A stretch of DNA of 64,000 bases, from positions 425,074 through 489,073 of the forward strand of contig CATOSK010000004.1 in NCBI GenBank assembly GCA_951812535.1. Reading direction: 5' to 3'. Below, one piece after another: positions 29,811 to 37,832 of this stretch (the first letter of the stretch is position 1; each line of letters starts with the position of its first letter). This DNA comes from an uncultured Dehalococcoidia bacterium. Its GTDB lineage: Bacteria; Chloroflexota; Dehalococcoidia; Lucifugimonadales; UBA3495. Under the pieces are notes generated by a model. That model saw only the letters and a list, made by a program, of their open reading frames with translations, was not told the origin of the DNA and ran no database searches. A program made the translations under genes and the position numbers.

Positions 29811-30126
29811 CGCTGCCGGTTGGCGGCAGCCCTTTGCCGCGTCCCCCGGGGCAATTGCGTTGTGTTGGGGAGCAACCCCGGCCGAGCGTCCGCGTTCCCT
29901 CTTCTATACCGCAACTCCGCCGGAACTGTCCCGGTTGGGTGGCCCCTCGAGTTTCGGGTAAGGGTCCCACTTTCCGTTCAGCGAACCCTGGGGGAGAGCG
30001 GCTGGTCCCCGTTGGTCCCGGTTCGCCCCGACCTCATCCCGCCTTCCGACGATGGGGTGGGACGGCCCGTTTCCTCGAAACCGCTGCCGCCAACCGGCAT
30101 TGCCGGCCGGCGGCAGCGGGGTTTGC
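29811..30126. repeat. Inverted pair of hairpin-forming GCTGCCGCC repeats
   Basis: Between the helicase and the NERD gene lie two hairpins. At about 29812-29831 GCTGCCG/CGGCAGC pair around GTTGG. At about 30088-30125 CCGCTGCCGCC pairs with GGCGGCAGCGG, with CCGGC/GCCGG continuing the stem. The 17-mer GCTGCCGCCAACCGGCA occurs in both in opposite orientation, about 280 bp apart. The right one could terminate the minus-strand NERD transcript. The pair could also be ends of a small non-autonomous element. I see no gene in 29555-30148. Confidence 0.45.
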
Positions 30127-30148
30127 CTGGTGGGGTTTCCAACCGGGG

Positions 30149-30886
30149 TTAGCCGGCGTCCTCCTCACCAGCTTCGGCGGGAGAATCGACGGTGTAGACG
30201 TTGACGACGTCCGCTCTCTGGATGACCACCTGGCGGGCGGTCAGGTCCATGCGTCCGCGGATGGGCCTGTCCGTGCCCAGCCGCCGGTGCTCCTTAGCCT
30301 CGGTCCCGGGCTCCGCCGCATCAGCGGCGTCGAAATCCAGCGCAGGGCGTACCGCGGCGACTTCCGCCACGACTTGGCCGGCATCGGGGGGATTGTAGAC
30401 CTTGTCCGTCTCCGGCAGCGCGATCAGGCGGGTGATCAGGTCTTCCTCCCCCCAAAGTAGGTTCACCCGCCCGTCAGATTCCACGAAATGCTGTATCTCC
30501 CGATCTGGAAGCATGTCGGGGAATAGCAGAACTGGGATGACGTAGGTCCTCCGACCCGTCCCCCGCTTTACCGCGGTCTTGATGGCGAGGGCGGCGTCCC
30601 AGGTCTGCTGGATGGGACAGGACACTTCCTCCGTTCCATCGACGGTGTGCAGCAGCCAACTGGGTCCGTCCTTGGTATTCTGGCCGCCTTTGACTTGGAT
30701 GCCGTAGCATGCCACTCCCTGGATCCAGACGGCGAAGTCGATCTCTGGAGCCCTGCTTATCGCCCTGACCTCGTAGAGGGCGTACCCGGGACGGGGGCTG
30801 TTGACCAGCTCGTTGTAGACACGCCGTTCGGCCTGGCGCGTTGGGTCCTTCCGCCGGTGCGCTGGGAATTCTGGTGTGACTTTCAA
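30149..30886 (-). CDS. NERD-domain (nuclease-related) protein
   Basis: A 245-aa protein. I choose TTG 30886 because GGAGG lies nine bases upstream and no ATG is available in frame. The N-terminal region RQAERRVYNELVNS, then EIDFAVWIQGVACYGIQVKGG near residues 55-75, matches the NERD fold: acidic E/D, then QxK. The family is related to Holliday-junction-resolvase-like nucleases and occurs with helicases and in mobile elements. The rest (KTAVKRGTGRRTYVIPVLLF) is consistent with the end of the domain, and a charged tail closes the protein. A shortened paralogue lies upstream at 31100-31348, separated by a strong hairpin at 30949-30980. The activity is unproven. Confidence 0.75.
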   Translation of the reverse strand: MKVTPEFPAHRRKDPTRQAERRVYNELVNSPRPGYALYEVRAISRAPEIDFAVWIQGVACYGIQVKGGQNTKDGPSWLLHTVDGTEEVSCPIQQTWDAALAIKTAVKRGTGRRTYVIPVLLFPDMLPDREIQHFVESDGRVNLLWGEEDLITRLIALPETDKVYNPPDAGQVVAEVAAVRPALDFDAADAAEPGTEAKEHRRLGTDRPIRGRMDLTARQVVIQRADVVNVYTVDSPAEAGEEDAG

Positions 30887-30948
30887 GATTGTTTTCCTCC
30901 GTTGTTTTTTCGTATCGCGTTGTGTCCGATGTTCCGGACACAAAACAC

Positions 30949-30980
30949 GGGCCGTCGGGGGCGATCACCCCCGACGGCCC
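30949..30980 (-). terminator. Strong GC hairpin, probable terminator upstream of the NERD gene
   Basis: GGGCCGTCGGGGG and its perfect complement CCCCCGACGGCCC form a 13-bp stem with a 6-base loop. On the minus strand it is followed by GTGTTTTGTG. It would end transcripts coming from the small minus-strand genes around 31.1-31.6 kb before the NERD gene. Confidence 0.6.
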
Positions 30981-31099
30981 GCTTGATTCCGCCGGTGGTT
31001 TCCAGTAATGCTCCGGACCTTCCGGTCGCTGGGTCTCCCTGGGACCCCTGCGGCGTCGCCGCGCCCGCGTCGTAGGCCCGTCAAGAGACGGGTGTTGGG

Positions 31100-31348
31100 T
31101 TATGGCATGTTTGCACCTCCTTCCTCTCCGGATCGGGCGCTCCAGGGTCCCGTGACCTGTATGCCGAAGCAGGCGAGGTTTCCGACATGGACGACGAAGT
31201 CCACGGCGCCAGCGCCGTCTTGCGGGTTTTCAACTGCCGGAGTCTGCTCCCTGGGCCCGTCCTCGGCGGTGTCGCCGAAGACGACGAGTTCCGGCAACTC
31301 AATCGCCTCGAGGTAGAATTGTTTCCGAAATCCGGGGGTTGGTTCCAT
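31100..31348 (-). CDS. Short NERD-like paralogue lacking the catalytic lysine
   Basis: An 82-aa protein from ATG 31348, with GGGAGGTGCAAAC as ribosome binding site, ending at TAA 31100-31102. The segment AVDFVVHVGNLACFGIQVTG aligns with EIDFAVWIQGVACYGIQVKG of the NERD protein 200 bp downstream. The Lys of QxK is Thr here and everything after it is missing. The N-terminal 30 residues (FRKQFYLEAIELPELVVFGD) are unlike the NERD gene. A 15-base segment GGAGGTGCAAACATG occurs both at its start and at its end, 240 bp apart. It may be an inactivated or regulatory relic. Confidence 0.5.
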   Translation of the reverse strand: MEPTPGFRKQFYLEAIELPELVVFGDTAEDGPREQTPAVENPQDGAGAVDFVVHVGNLACFGIQVTGPWSARSGEEGGANMP

Positions 31349-31591
31349 GTTTGCACCTCCCATGGGCTGCGAGTTTGGTATTGGGGCGCTAGTTCGGCCA
31401 TGAAGGAGATATCCGCCATGGGTTTGCGGAAGGGGCTCCCATCAGAAATACTCATCGGATCGTGCCCCTCGCCGGGGTGGTTTTCGCCTTCCTCCTTCAT
31501 CGGGTTTCCCTCCCCGTTTATCTGCGCCACGGCGTAGTTGCGCCGGATCGGGAAGAAGGCTTGGCCGCATTCAAGGCATCGCTGCACCTCC
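31106..31591 (-). repeat. Three repeated ribosome-binding/start boxes about 240 bp apart
   Basis: GGAGGTGCAAACATG is identical at 31106-31120 and 31346-31360 (reading the minus strand), and GGAGGTGCAGCGATG lies at 31577-31591. The first and third boxes open frames of only two codons (ATG CCA TAA; ATG CCT TGA). The middle one starts the truncated NERD-like gene. In another frame the third box precedes QRCLECGQAFFPIRRN, a possible zinc-ribbon fragment. Confidence 0.5.
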
Positions 31592-32283
31592 TTCGGCTGA
31601 AGTCTTTCCGGCCCCATCGGACTGGGCCGGTGAGGCCCCGGAAGCCTGGAAATCAAAGTGAAGTTTTCCACTGGTGGATTTACCTGGAACTGCGGTGCTC
31701 CCGGGAACGGGGCCGGCCAGCCCATTTTTGAACGGGGGCCGGCGCCCACCCTGGTTTCACCAGCCGTAGAGGGTACTACCCGTATCCATTCGATGATGAA
31801 GGATTGCGGCACCCATCGGTGTCCGTTCGGGCCTCCGAGAATCCCACCACCGTCAAAACCTTGATAGCAGCCCTCCCAGCATGGACGGAGCGGATGGTGT
31901 GGGAGACAGGCTGGCCGGAGGTCGGGACCTTTCCCAAATCTCGGCCAGTTGCCGGAGGTTTTTCGCCCCCCAGCCAGATCCGGTCTGGGGGAGCAAATGG
32001 GCCAGAGCCCGTGCGGAGCTGGGAATTTCAATCGAGTTGGTGCGCCCAACCCATGATGATCACGGTACTGCCCTTGACCGACCCGCTTGCTCCAGGCCAC
32101 AGGGGAGTCAATCGGGTGTGGAACCCGTGACAAGACGGGAATATTTTCCTTCCCTACACGTCCGGGAGTTGGAACAAGAGGATCATACCGGACGCACCGG
32201 GGAGAATCGCCAACCCGGAATAACGCACCTGCATGATGTCGCCACCGCTATCATCCGTGCAGCCCCGCCGGAAGCACGGCACG
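31592..32283. other. No gene recognised
   Basis: A minus-strand frame runs across this stretch but shows no family, no good start and shadow-like composition. Nothing else is seen, apart from scattered GC-rich palindromes. Confidence 0.4.
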
Positions 32284-32356
32284 ACTGGGCGGAGTTCGCT
32301 TGGGTCCGCCCAAGTAGCCCCAACCCCTTGGGACTGGGCGGAGTTGCCAACCCCAT
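32284..32356. repeat. GGGCGGA hairpin with direct repeat GACTGGGCGGAGTT
   Basis: GACTGGGCGGAGTT occurs at about 32284 and again 49 bp on. GGGCGGA pairs with TCCGCCC around GTTCGCTTGGG. It may be an outlying degenerate unit of the double-hairpin array that begins near 32530. Confidence 0.4.
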
Positions 32357-32529
32357 CCGCATGCGACGGGAACTTGGCTCTGTCGCCGACGGATGATAAT
32401 ATGGGCGTGTCAGGTGATCTCTTTGTAGGAGGCTAGCGGAACTCAGAGCGACGAAAATAGCTACCCGACAATCCGTCCCTGCGAAGGGGGGCGGTACATA
32501 AAATGGTGCCCGGACTACTTTATAACGAC

Positions 32530-32985
32530 GCCTACGCCAAGCTTCGTTTCGAGGCGGCGGTTCACGACCGCTCAATGGCGAAGAATGAATGCCTCCCCAA
32601 GCCTTTTCACGAGGCCGCGGTCCAACCGTTGATTGGAGGAGCAACAAACAGCACGACAGCCTCGGTTGGGTCGTGCCCGCCCGTTCCAGGGCGGTCAATA
32701 AACCGGCATTCCCAGCCTCGCTACGAGAGGCGGCGGCCCACCCGCTCAAAGGTGGCAGAATTCCCCGCTTGACCCCGGCAGCGGCGAATTAAATTGGCAC
32801 ACACAACTCTCTCCACGAGAGGTGCCCCGCCAAGTCCACGGCGGCTCTCAAAATACCTCCCCTAGCCTCTCCCCAGAGGCGGTGGCTCGTCCGCTCAATG
32901 GAGGAGGAACAAATTGGCACACACAACTCTCTCCACGAGAGGTGCCCCGCCAGACCCGCGGCGGTTGATGAAGTGGCACCCCACG
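32530..32985. repeat. Tandem array of about seven double-hairpin units
   Basis: Units start near 32541, 32600, 32654, 32715, 32807, 32866 and 32927, most of them 54-60 bp apart. Each has a first small hairpin (GCTTC/GAGGC, GCCTT/GAGGC, CACGAC/GTCGTG, GCCTC/GAGGC, CTCTC/GAGAG, GCCTC/GAGGC, CTCTC/GAGAG). A second follows at once (GCGGT/ACCGC, CGGT/ACCG, CCGCCC/GGGCGG, GCGG/CCGC, CCGCC/GGCGG, GTGG/CCGC, CCGCC/GGCGG). Stems change by paired substitutions while the layout is kept. Units 5 and 7 share an almost identical 40-bp block starting AAATTGGCACACACAAC, 120 bp apart. The array is non-coding as far as I can see and lies about 235 bp upstream of the second AlpA gene. Its function is unknown. 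Confidence 0.65.
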
Positions 32986-33220
32986 CGACCGGCCGGCATT
33001 GAATCGGTCACGAAAGCATGGCGTGTAGCCCACTTCTGTTTAATCCAAGACAACTAAAACACCCCTTCTCGGGGAACCTCGGTCTCTCACCGCCACGTAA
33101 GTCATCGCCGATGTGAGACCATCTGTACCAAACTGCTGTCCCTGACAGTTTTCCGTCCGTTGCTCTTGGAACCGCGACTCCCGGGATCGCCCGAATGATC
33201 ATTTTCGGGAGGTCAATGAC

Positions 33221-33430
33221 ATGGATAACGAAAATCACGATAACTGCCCCCACCACCGATTGATAAGGCTTCCGGAAGTGCTGCACATGACCGGACTATC
33301 CCGTTCGGTTTTGCTGGGCTTGGAAAAAGGGGGGGAATTCCCTGCTTCGGTCCGGACCAGCCCGAGGTGCGTGGCATGGTGGGAGTGTGAGGTCCGCCAG
33401 TGGATGGACTCTCGTCCGAAGAACCATTAG
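33221..33430 (+). CDS. AlpA-type regulator (second copy)
   Basis: A 69-aa protein from ATG 33221 with GGGAGG eight bases upstream. HHRLIRLPEVLHMTGLSRSV is the AlpA/Xis helix-turn-helix; WWECEVRQWMDSRP closes the wing. Such proteins regulate integrase expression and excision in prophages and islands. It lies on the plus strand between the double-hairpin array and a perfect 30-bp palindrome. The tyrosine integrase of this island is about 7 kb downstream on the opposite strand, so a role in its excision is possible. It differs clearly from the copy at 2803-3009, with about half of the aligned positions shared by eye. Confidence 0.8.
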   Translation: MDNENHDNCPHHRLIRLPEVLHMTGLSRSVLLGLEKGGEFPASVRTSPRCVAWWECEVRQWMDSRPKNH

Positions 33431-33525
33431 CCCAGGCTGAGCTCACCCACCCTGGGTTGAGTCCCGCTGTCGGATGACCAGAAGGGATTCAAGCAGCACG
33501 GTCCAATCCCGTACCGGATCCAGCT

Positions 33526-33555
33526 ACCGCCCTGGAGCATGCTCCAGGGCGGTAA
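33526..33555. promoter_or_regulatory. Perfect 30-bp palindrome downstream of AlpA
   Basis: TACCGCCCTGGAGCA is followed directly by its exact reverse complement. Without any loop it is better suited to a protein binding site or cruciform than to a terminator, and no T-run follows on either strand. It is 95 bp after the AlpA stop codon. Confidence 0.55.
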
Positions 33556-34178
33556 TGGGTTCATGCATTGGGCTCGGGACCATCCGGAAACGAAGTGGGC
33601 ACTTGGCGGAATGTAATTCCCCTTACCCTTTTGATCCCGCTACTTTCCAGGATTCGGCATGACAACCGCAATCTCTTCCTCGATATGGCCTTTGCTGACT
33701 GGAACGTTAGTGCGGGGTCTTGCGGCCAGGTTCACCAGACGCTGCAACCAGATTCTTGGGTCCCGACCAAGACTTCCATACTACGCTGTTCTGCGCGGTC
33801 GGCTATGGCCGGATCCGGTTCCATGTCCGGCATTGCCAGGACCGAAATGATGTCGACTTTCCGGTTAAGCCGCTCCCCCGATAATTGCCGGGATGTTCAT
33901 TGCCCCTTCCCGTACTTGGGATACCGACCTTCACCGGTGGTCTGGATTAACTGAGGCGTTCCACCTATAACAATACCCCTAGCGGCCCACCCGCCAAGGA
34001 CACGGGCCGCGGGAATGGAAGTCCATGTGATCATCATCGTGCGGGGTCGCGACCATGAACTCCGGGTCGACGACGCAGGCCGAAATTTACGCGCAGAGTT
34101 TGGTGTAGTACCGGGCCCGAACAGAGGCCAAGATCCGCCCTGCGGTGTGGAGAGCCGATCCTCGGCCGCTCCTGTCGA
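33556..34178. other. No gene; one GCGGCCC/GGGCCGC hairpin
   Basis: No convincing coding frame was found. GCGGCCC at 33982-33988 pairs perfectly with GGGCCGC at 34004-34010. The stretch leads into the IS21 terminal repeats. Confidence 0.45.
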
Positions 34179-34306
34179 TAGCAAGTTGACATTGACCAAG
34201 TTGTAGCAAGTTGGAGTTGACCCACCCAGCCGGTTACTTGGGACCTCGGGTTCAGGGTTGAGCGCCGACAATGCCATGATTCTCTTGTAGCAACTTGGAA
34301 TTGAGC
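34179..34306. repeat. IS21-type terminal repeats (three copies of about 19 bp)
   Basis: TAGCAAGTTGACATTGACC (34179-34197), TAGCAAGTTGGAGTTGACC (34204-34222) and TAGCAACTTGGAATTGAGCC (34288-34307) are direct repeats. Multiple repeats of this kind at the istB side are a known feature of IS21-family ends, where the transposase binds. Confidence 0.6.
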
Positions 34307-34332
34307 CACTTCGTTGATGTACTGCCATTGTG

Positions 34333-35138
34333 TCAGCCTGGGTAGTTATCGCCGGCTTCCTCCGGAGGAACGGCCAGATACTGCTGCGAGGGGAAGAGTC
34401 CCAGCTGGCGTTTCTCCCTGAGCCGGAAGCTCTCCCCCAGGATGTTCAGCACGTGGCTGTGGTCAGCAACCGGTCCAGGACCGCCGACGCGATGACCGTG
34501 TCTCACAGCAACTCTCCCCACTCTCCGAAGCCTTTGTTGGAAGTCAGGACGATGCTTCCCCGCTTGTGCCTGGCGGACACTAGGGTGAAGAAGGCGGTGG
34601 CCGACTCCCGGTCGTAGGGCCAGATGCCGAACTCGTCCACTACCAGCCCCTTGGGGGACAGGTAGACCCGCATCCTCCGGTCCAGGTTGTGCTCGAGGCG
34701 GGCTCTCCTCAGGTCCTCCATCAGGTCGTAGGCCCGGACGAAGTAGGCCTCCTAGCCGTTATCGATGGCCCTTAGGGCCAAAGCCACGGCCAGATGGGTC
34801 TTGCCCCCGCAGGGCGGACCGAGCAGCAGGATGTTCGCAGCTTCGGTGACGAAGGCCAGGCCGGCCAACTCCTTGACCTGGCGCTCGTCGATGGAAGGCC
34901 GGAAGGCGAAGGCGAACTGTTCCAGGGTGCGCTGGAAAGGAAGATGGGCCAGCTTGGCCCCCGCGGATAGGTAGCGTTCCCTGCGAGCGGTCACTTCCGT
35001 CTCCAGGAGGTCGGCCAACATCTCCGGATAGGTCAGCTGCTTGCCGGCGGCGGAGTCCAAGGTGTTGTCCGGGACCTCGACGGCCTGCTTGAGGCCCAGG
35101 GTCTCCAGGTGCTGCCGTTCCTGTTCCAGGGCGATCAT
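34333..35138 (-). pseudogene. istB: IS21-family ATP-binding helper IstB, decayed
   Basis: The frame starts at ATG 35138 (MIALEQERQHLETLGLK) with an AGGAGG. The P-loop reads LLLGPPCGGKTHLAVAL. An in-frame TAG at 34752-34754 cuts it after AIDNG, yet the frame continues with EAYFVRAYDLMEDLRRA and GLVVDEFGIWPYDRESATAFF. A TGA at 34503-34505 follows GEWGELL, and a further frameshift is needed to reach DHSHVLNILGESFRLREKR. IstB proteins are AAA+ helpers of IstA about 250 aa long. With two stops and a shift this copy is inactive. Its start codon lies 11 bp beyond a CTAG target duplication of the IS701-type element that separates it from istA. Confidence 0.85.
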
Positions 35139-35152
35139 CGCGCACCTCCTAG

Positions 35153-36603
35153 TACTACAACGACGTGTTTTTGTTAGGATAGTTGTCAAGATGATAGTGG
35201 GTGGTTTGGGTGATGGATGGTGCGAGTTTCGAGCGGGTTTACGACAACTTTCAGGACTTTCACGCCTTCTTCGCGGCCTCCTTCGGCCGCAAGCAGTGGC
35301 GTGAGCACAGCCGGAACTATCTTCAGGGGCTGCTGGTGCAGGCTGGGGAGCGGCGCAACGCCGAGAACCTGTCGGAATCGGTGGGCATCTCAGCCCGGGC
35401 GATGCAGCGTTTTCTGACCGAGGCCCGGTGGAACGATGACGCGGTCATCGGTCGGCTGCAGGAATACCTGGCCCCCAGGCTGGCTCACCCCGAGGCGGTG
35501 TGGGTGTTGGACGGCAGCGACTTTCCCAAGCAGGGACGGAAGTCGGTGGGGGTAGCCCGGCAGTACTGCGGTAGGCTGGGGAAGGTGGCCAACTGCCAGG
35601 CGGGGATGTTCCTGGCCTATGTCAGCCCGCTGGGACGGGCATTGGTGGACAAGGGGCTGTATCTGCCCGGGAGTTGGGTCTCCGACCAGGACCGGTGTGC
35701 GGCGGCGGGTGTGCCCGAGGAGCGGCGGAGCTACCGGTCGAAGACGGAGTTGGCCTTGGAACTGTTGGAGCGAGCCCTGGGGTTGGGCCACCTCAAGGCC
35801 GGATGGGTTGCCGGGGACGACGCCTTCGGGATGTCGCCGACCTTTCGGGAGTCCCTGGCGGGCCTGGGGATGCGCTACGTGCTGGATGTTCCGGGCAGCA
35901 CTCCGGCCTGGCCCTTGGACCCGGCCTGGACCAGTCCGGGGTCTCAGGGGTCCGGGCGCCCCCGCAAGCCCAGGCTCAGGGACGGGCAGCGTCGCACCAT
36001 GGAGCAGCGCAGTGACGAGTTGCCGGATGAGGCCTGGCGGGAGATAACGGTGGCCCAGGGAAGCCAGGGTCCGCGGAGCTATATGTTCTGCACCCAGCGG
36101 GTGCGGGTAACCCGGAAGGGCCAGCCGGGCCAGGAGGCATGGGCTGTCTACCGCCGGAACCTGGACGGCAGCGAGCCCCGCTACTACCTGTCCAACGCTG
36201 CCGAGGATACTCCCTTGGAGACCCTGGCCTATGTGGGCGGTTCCAGGTGGCCCATTGAAACGGAGTTCGAGACGGAAAAGGGCGACGTGGGGCTGGACGA
36301 ATACGAGACCCGCAGTTGGGCCGGCTGGCATCACCACATAGCCATGTGCCTGCTGGGTGGAGCGTTCCTGCTGGGCCTGCAGCAGGCTTGGGGGGAAAAA
36401 GATGCCCCGCATCACCCGTCCCCAGGTGTACCGGGTGGTGCGGGAAATGCTGCCCCGGGAACGGTTCGGACCGGAGGAGTTGCTGCTGTGGCTGGAGGAT
36501 ACGCAGCTGCGCAACGAGCGGGCGCGCCGCTCCCACCAGAGACGCCGCTCCGCCCGCCGTGAAGGCAGGATGGAGCCACCACCCTAAATGCGTCGTTGTA
36601 GTA
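35153..36603 (+). mobile_element. IS701-family insertion sequence (copy A)
   Basis: The 1451-bp element has terminal inverted repeats TACTACAACGACG, perfect at both ends. CTAG is duplicated on each side (35149-35152 and 36604-36607), matching the YTAR target duplication known for IS701. It carries one transposase frame with a C-terminal frameshift. Removing it together with one CTAG restores a decayed istA-istB junction in which istA would end in an ATGA overlap with istB. Confidence 0.88.
35213..36562 (+). CDS. IS701-family DDE transposase, C-terminal frameshift
   Basis: The start is ATG 35213 (MDGASFERVYD); GTG 35201 is an alternative. DDE residues are visible: VWVLDGSDFPKQG near residue 95, GWVAGDDAFGMSP near 200, and WPIETEFETEKGDVGLDEYETR near 345. 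After LLGLQQAWGEK the frame turns into unlikely sequence (PHHPSPGVPGGAG), whereas the +1 frame continues at ATG 36402 as MPRITRPQVYRVVREMLPRE and LRNERARRSHQRRRS to a stop at about 36587. That is the expected family C-terminus. The shift falls in a G6A5 run. It may be a mutation or a slippage site. The transposase cuts and pastes the element. The catalytic core is complete. Confidence 0.85.
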   Translation: MDGASFERVYDNFQDFHAFFAASFGRKQWREHSRNYLQGLLVQAGERRNAENLSESVGISARAMQRFLTEARWNDDAVIGRLQEYLAPRLAHPEAVWVLDGSDFPKQGRKSVGVARQYCGRLGKVANCQAGMFLAYVSPLGRALVDKGLYLPGSWVSDQDRCAAAGVPEERRSYRSKTELALELLERALGLGHLKAGWVAGDDAFGMSPTFRESLAGLGMRYVLDVPGSTPAWPLDPAWTSPGSQGSGRPRKPRLRDGQRRTMEQRSDELPDEAWREITVAQGSQGPRSYMFCTQRVRVTRKGQPGQEAWAVYRRNLDGSEPRYYLSNAAEDTPLETLAYVGGSRWPIETEFETEKGDVGLDEYETRSWAGWHHHIAMCLLGGAFLLGLQQAWGEKDAPHHPSPGVPGGAGNAAPGTVRTGGVAAVAGGYAAAQRAGAPLPPETPLRPP

Positions 36604-36607
36604 CTAG

Positions 36608-37330
36608 GGCCGCTAGCTCATAGACGTCCAGGGAGCGTGGCTCCACCTCACCCAAGGGGACCTGCACCGCCGCCGCTTCCCGCCGAGGCCCGTTGTCCCC
36701 ACGGGGCAGGCCCTCCCACTCACTGGGGAGGATGAAGCGCTAACCAGGCCGTTGGGCCCGGGGATGCACCGCGATGCGCTCGTCACCCGCCCGGACCTCC
36801 ACCGTGCCGCTGCGTTGTCCGGTCTTTCCCATCCATCTCCAGTGGACGCGGTAGCGGGAGTCGTCCCAACTGGCGAAGCCGTCCCGGGCCACCTTCCGGT
36901 CCTCCCGTAGGTACGATGCCAAGGTGGCCCGGGACGGCGGCTTCCCCAGGTGAAGCCTCTCCTCGGCCAGCATTTCCCACGGTATCCGGTAAGTCGTGCC
37001 ATGCACCCGGGCGTTGGACACCACGTCACACTACTCCAGAGCCTGCTGGTTCAGGTCGGCATCGTCGGTGAAGCGCAGGCTGGGCCACATGTTGCGCCGG
37101 ACGTACTTCACCTCGCTCTCAACCTTTCCCTTGGTCTGAGCCCGGTAGAGCGGGCACAGCCTAGCCTCGAAGCCCACCCACAGGGCGCGGACCTCCCGGA
37201 CCGCCCGATAGTTCCTCGACACCTCGGCGGGAATTCCTTCGGGCTGTAGCAAAGCTTCTCCGCCATCAGCCGGCAGGCCCCTTCTCGGGTCTGGGCGCTC
37301 CTTCCCGTCTTGGAAGTGAAAGGCCCTCAT
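36608..37330 (-). pseudogene. istA: IS21-family transposase IstA, C-terminal half, decayed
   Basis: Only the C-terminal part is present. It includes EVSRNYRAVREVRALWVGF and YRAQTKGKVESEVKYVRRN, the end of the DDE core with its catalytic Glu, then DADLNQQALE. A TAG follows where related proteins have Trp (ALE-W-CD). The frame goes on with VVSNARVHGTTYRIPWEM and YLREDRKVARDGFASWDD to another TAG after AQRPG, then RFILPSEWEGLPRG. The N-terminal HTH and first two catalytic Asp residues are missing upstream of 37330. The element is dead. Its last codons abut the IS701-type insertion. Confidence 0.82.
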
Positions 37331-37832
37331 GATCAGTTGTATTGTGCCGGTCGAAAGTAGCGACCGCAGCGTTGACCATTGAGGTGCCGGGACGGTAACC
37401 TCGAGTAGGTCTTGGTGTTGTCGGTCGACTTGATGCCCATCAAACTTGATACGGGATAGGGATTCTCCCTTCTAGGTCCGCCTGGATAACAGGATTCCAA
37501 GAGTATGGAGCCTCGACATCCCGGCAGACGAACGGTGTTGGGATGTTGGGCGCCTCCTAAACAGCAGGTCGCGCATCTGGCGCTGGTGCGAAGAGTGGAC
37601 TCTGATCACTTTAATAATTTGCCCCCATTTGTGGGGTGAAGTCATTAGCAGCCAATACTGGCGCTTTGAAACCTGACTGGAAGTGGGGCACAAGTGGCGC
37701 GCTATGTCCCTTTTGGTGATTCTTTGGCGTAGCTAGATTTGTCGGCGTTTCTTCCCCTTTTGCGCCGACCAGAATGCCGACCTTTTGTAGCTCCGTGTTT
37801 GTCCAACTTGTCGAAACGGAGGCTTTAACAGA
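37331..37832. other. No gene recognised (502 bp)
   Basis: This is where the 5' part of istA would be expected, but no matching frame is visible. A minus-strand open frame reading antisense to the OLD gene start overlaps the right half and is taken as a shadow. A promoter for the OLD gene is presumably here; I see no clear boxes. Confidence 0.4.

Noticed and set aside
29687..30460. 257-aa plus-strand frame
   Set aside because: Half of it is antisense to the NERD gene and the rest spans hairpin-rich non-coding DNA.
31081..32133. 350-aa minus-strand frame
   Set aside because: It overlaps the truncated NERD gene in another frame and mixes unrelated compositions. Only the short CLECGQAFFPIRRN piece looks protein-like, so no gene was called.
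32530..32985. CRISPR array
   Set aside because: Repeats are not constant, units contain two hairpins with changing stems, there are no unique spacers of fixed length, and no cas genes are in the window.
17633..37030. Recoding of TAG as an amino acid, suggested by in-frame TAG in the NTase, istB and istA
   Set aside because: These genes also have a TGA stop, frameshifts or catalytic changes, and intact genes (1-390, 10759-11925) use TAG as their end.
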